This document shows positions 62,731 to 64,000 of a stretch of 64,000 nt of DNA, in pieces; position 1 is the first letter of the stretch; every line of letters begins with the position of its first letter. Origin of the DNA: Catellatospora methionotrophica (GTDB lineage: Bacteria > Actinomycetota > Actinomycetes > Mycobacteriales > Micromonosporaceae). Made by a program: the position numbers and the translations under genes. The stretch spans positions 124,001 through 188,000 of the forward strand of contig NZ_JAAOTJ010000004.1 in NCBI RefSeq assembly GCF_011297335.1. Direction: 5' to 3'. The notes below the pieces were generated by a model, which worked only from the letters and a program-made list of their open reading frames with translations, searched no databases and was not told where the DNA came from.

Positions 62731-62936
62731 CCCGCCAGGCTAGCCGCAGGCCCGTAAACCCCAGGCGGGGAAGGGGATTGTCGCCGCCGGAGGGCCGCGA
62801 TATGGTCCCGCACGCCGCTTCGCCGAGCCACTGGAGGTGCTGCCGATGCCTGCCTGCGCATCTTGCCCGAGGTCGACGCCGTTCGCCGGGCGGTGACCTG
62901 ATGCCGGTGGAGCCGATGCCGACGGGAGAGTTTCGC

Positions 62937-63923
62937 GTGATTGAGCAACGCCAGCCCGACCCGCACCACCCTGCCCCCTCGCCGCCGCCGTCGGGCGGCC
63001 TGGTCGGCAAGTTCGACTACGGCGAGCCCGCCCGGTCCGCCGCCCACGGCAGTGTGGTCGCCGCGGCGCACGAGGCGCAGGCCCATGAGGCGCGCGGTTG
63101 GTCCATCGGCGACTTCCGCCTGCTGACCATGCTCGCTGGTGCGGTCATCGGGGCGGGCATCGCCTGGAGCAGCCCGAAGCACCCGATGACGTTCGTGGTC
63201 GTGGCCGCGCTGCTCGGGGCCGCGGCCGGGGAGGCCTTCGGGTTCGGCCTGTCGCGGTGGGCGGAGGTACGGCGGCTGCACCCCATCGTGCGGCGGCGGG
63301 TGTGGTTCTCCGTGGGCACCGTGCTCGCGGTGGCCGGGGCACTGGTCTACGCGACGCCGTACGTGGTGCGCAGTGACGACGGTGTGGACAGCCTGACCGG
63401 GCGCGGGGTCGCGCTTTCGGCACTGGCCATCGTCGGCGGGCTGACCAGTGCGGCGACGCTCGGCGCGGTGAAGCAGGTTGTCGCCGATCCGCTGCCGGGC
63501 ACTCCCGGCCAGCAGCTGGACGCCCTGCTGCGGCTGCGCCGGATGTGCTCACGGATGCTGAGCCAGCTCGGCATCCTCGTGCTGCTCGTGATGGCGGTCA
63601 ACGCGGCGGCCCTCGACTGGGGCAACGAGCTCGACAAGGGCGTGGTGCTCTACTCCGGGGTGGTCGCGTCGTTCGTGGTCGGCACCATGTTCGCGCCTAC
63701 CGCGGCGACCCTGCGCCGGCGCGGCCAGCTCTACCTGGAGCGGCACTTCTCGCTGGACCAGGTGCCGACCGGCGAGCTGATCGAGGCGGCCGAGAACAAG
63801 GCGAAGCTGGAGAAGCTGCTCGGGCTGGACCAGACCACGTTCGGCGAGCTGAAGGCCGGTCTGGTGGTGCTGTCCCCGGTGGTGGCCGGCCTGATCGCCG
63901 TCATGCTCCAGAACATCAAGTAG
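62937..63923 (+). CDS. multi-pass membrane protein
   Basis: A protein of about 328 residues; GTG 62937 has GGGAGAG upstream, though Met at 62901 is possible. A Pro-rich cytoplasmic head of about 60 residues is followed by membrane segments at about 66-85, 90-112, 128-148, 165-182, 218-240 and 250-270, and a helical, charged C-terminus ending in a final hydrophobic helix (GLVVLSPVVAGLIAVML). The segment DPLPGTPGQQLDALLRLRRM is a distinctive loop. I do not recognise a family. It is a single gene with a terminator following. Confidence 0.75.
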   Translation: MIEQRQPDPHHPAPSPPPSGGLVGKFDYGEPARSAAHGSVVAAAHEAQAHEARGWSIGDFRLLTMLAGAVIGAGIAWSSPKHPMTFVVVAALLGAAAGEAFGFGLSRWAEVRRLHPIVRRRVWFSVGTVLAVAGALVYATPYVVRSDDGVDSLTGRGVALSALAIVGGLTSAATLGAVKQVVADPLPGTPGQQLDALLRLRRMCSRMLSQLGILVLLVMAVNAAALDWGNELDKGVVLYSGVVASFVVGTMFAPTAATLRRRGQLYLERHFSLDQVPTGELIEAAENKAKLEKLLGLDQTTFGELKAGLVVLSPVVAGLIAVMLQNIK

Positions 63924-63934
63924 CCCGGAACGCG

Positions 63935-63970
63935 AAGAGGCCCCAGCCGGGAGGATGGCTGGGGCCTCTT
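63935..63970 (+). terminator. terminator hairpin near the right edge
   Basis: AAGAGGCCCCAGCC (63935-63948) pairs perfectly with GGCTGGGGCCTCTT (63957-63970), then TCT. Confidence 0.85.
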
Positions 63971-64000
63971 TCTACGTCCGGGACCGGATCACCAGCCGGT

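Overview
The window is a GC-rich chromosomal segment of a filamentous-type actinomycete. Codon use is strongly biased to G/C in the third position, many genes start with GTG, and families such as DUF5926, DUF3151, SigE-type sigma factors and MT0933-like proteins point to Micromonosporaceae or close relatives (inference; no species is claimed). Gene order (dnaK-grpE-dnaJ-hspR, clpB, pyrE, a DedA protein, class II fba, a DUF3151 gene, purA) resembles, from memory, the Rv0350-Rv0384 region of Mycobacterium tuberculosis, so this is core chromosome rather than an island. I see no rRNA, tRNA, CRISPR array, transposase or prophage.

Layout. 1-5 kb: a partial PAS protein, a NERD-like protein, a DUF5926 protein, a soluble histidine kinase overlapping an RsbW-like ATPase, a glycerophosphodiesterase and a rhodanese. 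5.1-10.5 kb: four consecutive LytR-CpsA-Psr (LCP) cell-wall ligase genes. 10.6-14.8 kb: a flavin reductase and a complete E1alpha/E1beta/E2 2-oxoacid dehydrogenase operon. 15.2-18.5 kb: an unusual Pro/Gly/Lys/His-rich membrane protein and two related GTPases. 18.6-28 kb: heat-shock region with dnaK-grpE-dnaJ-hspR, a small MT0933-like protein and clpB; HspR-type HAIR boxes precede dnaK and clpB, and the dnaK HAIR region is shared with the divergent GTPase pair. 28-33.4 kb: two paralogous membrane proteins, an SDR, pyrE, an ArsR regulator and a substrate-binding/VWA fusion. 33.5-40 kb: a DedA protein, a sigma factor overlapping a fifth LCP gene whose N-terminus looks like an anti-sigma factor, a holin-like protein, fba, a LOG-family protein and DUF3151. 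40-45.6 kb: a MinD-like ATPase, a diacylglycerol-kinase-like protein, purA and purD. 45.7-49.8 kb: a fatty-acid catabolic unit (acyl-CoA synthetase, acyl-CoA dehydrogenase, SCP2 protein, TetR regulator) with a shared TTAC-N6-GTAA operator candidate. 50-58.7 kb: a MacAB-type efflux locus with its own two-component system and two membrane-fusion proteins. 58.9-63.9 kb: a DUF885 protein, an EamA transporter, a PHP phosphoesterase and a membrane protein.

The most distinctive non-coding feature is a set of large, near-perfect intergenic palindromes falling into at least two sequence families (GGAAGGGCACC...GGTGCCCTTCC and GATCGC...GGTCA...TGACC...GCGATC). They sit mostly between convergent genes or at operon ends, so bidirectional termination is the likely role. 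The most interesting coding candidates are the sigma/LCP module at 34.3-35.8 kb and the GTPase pair that faces dnaK across two HAIR boxes.
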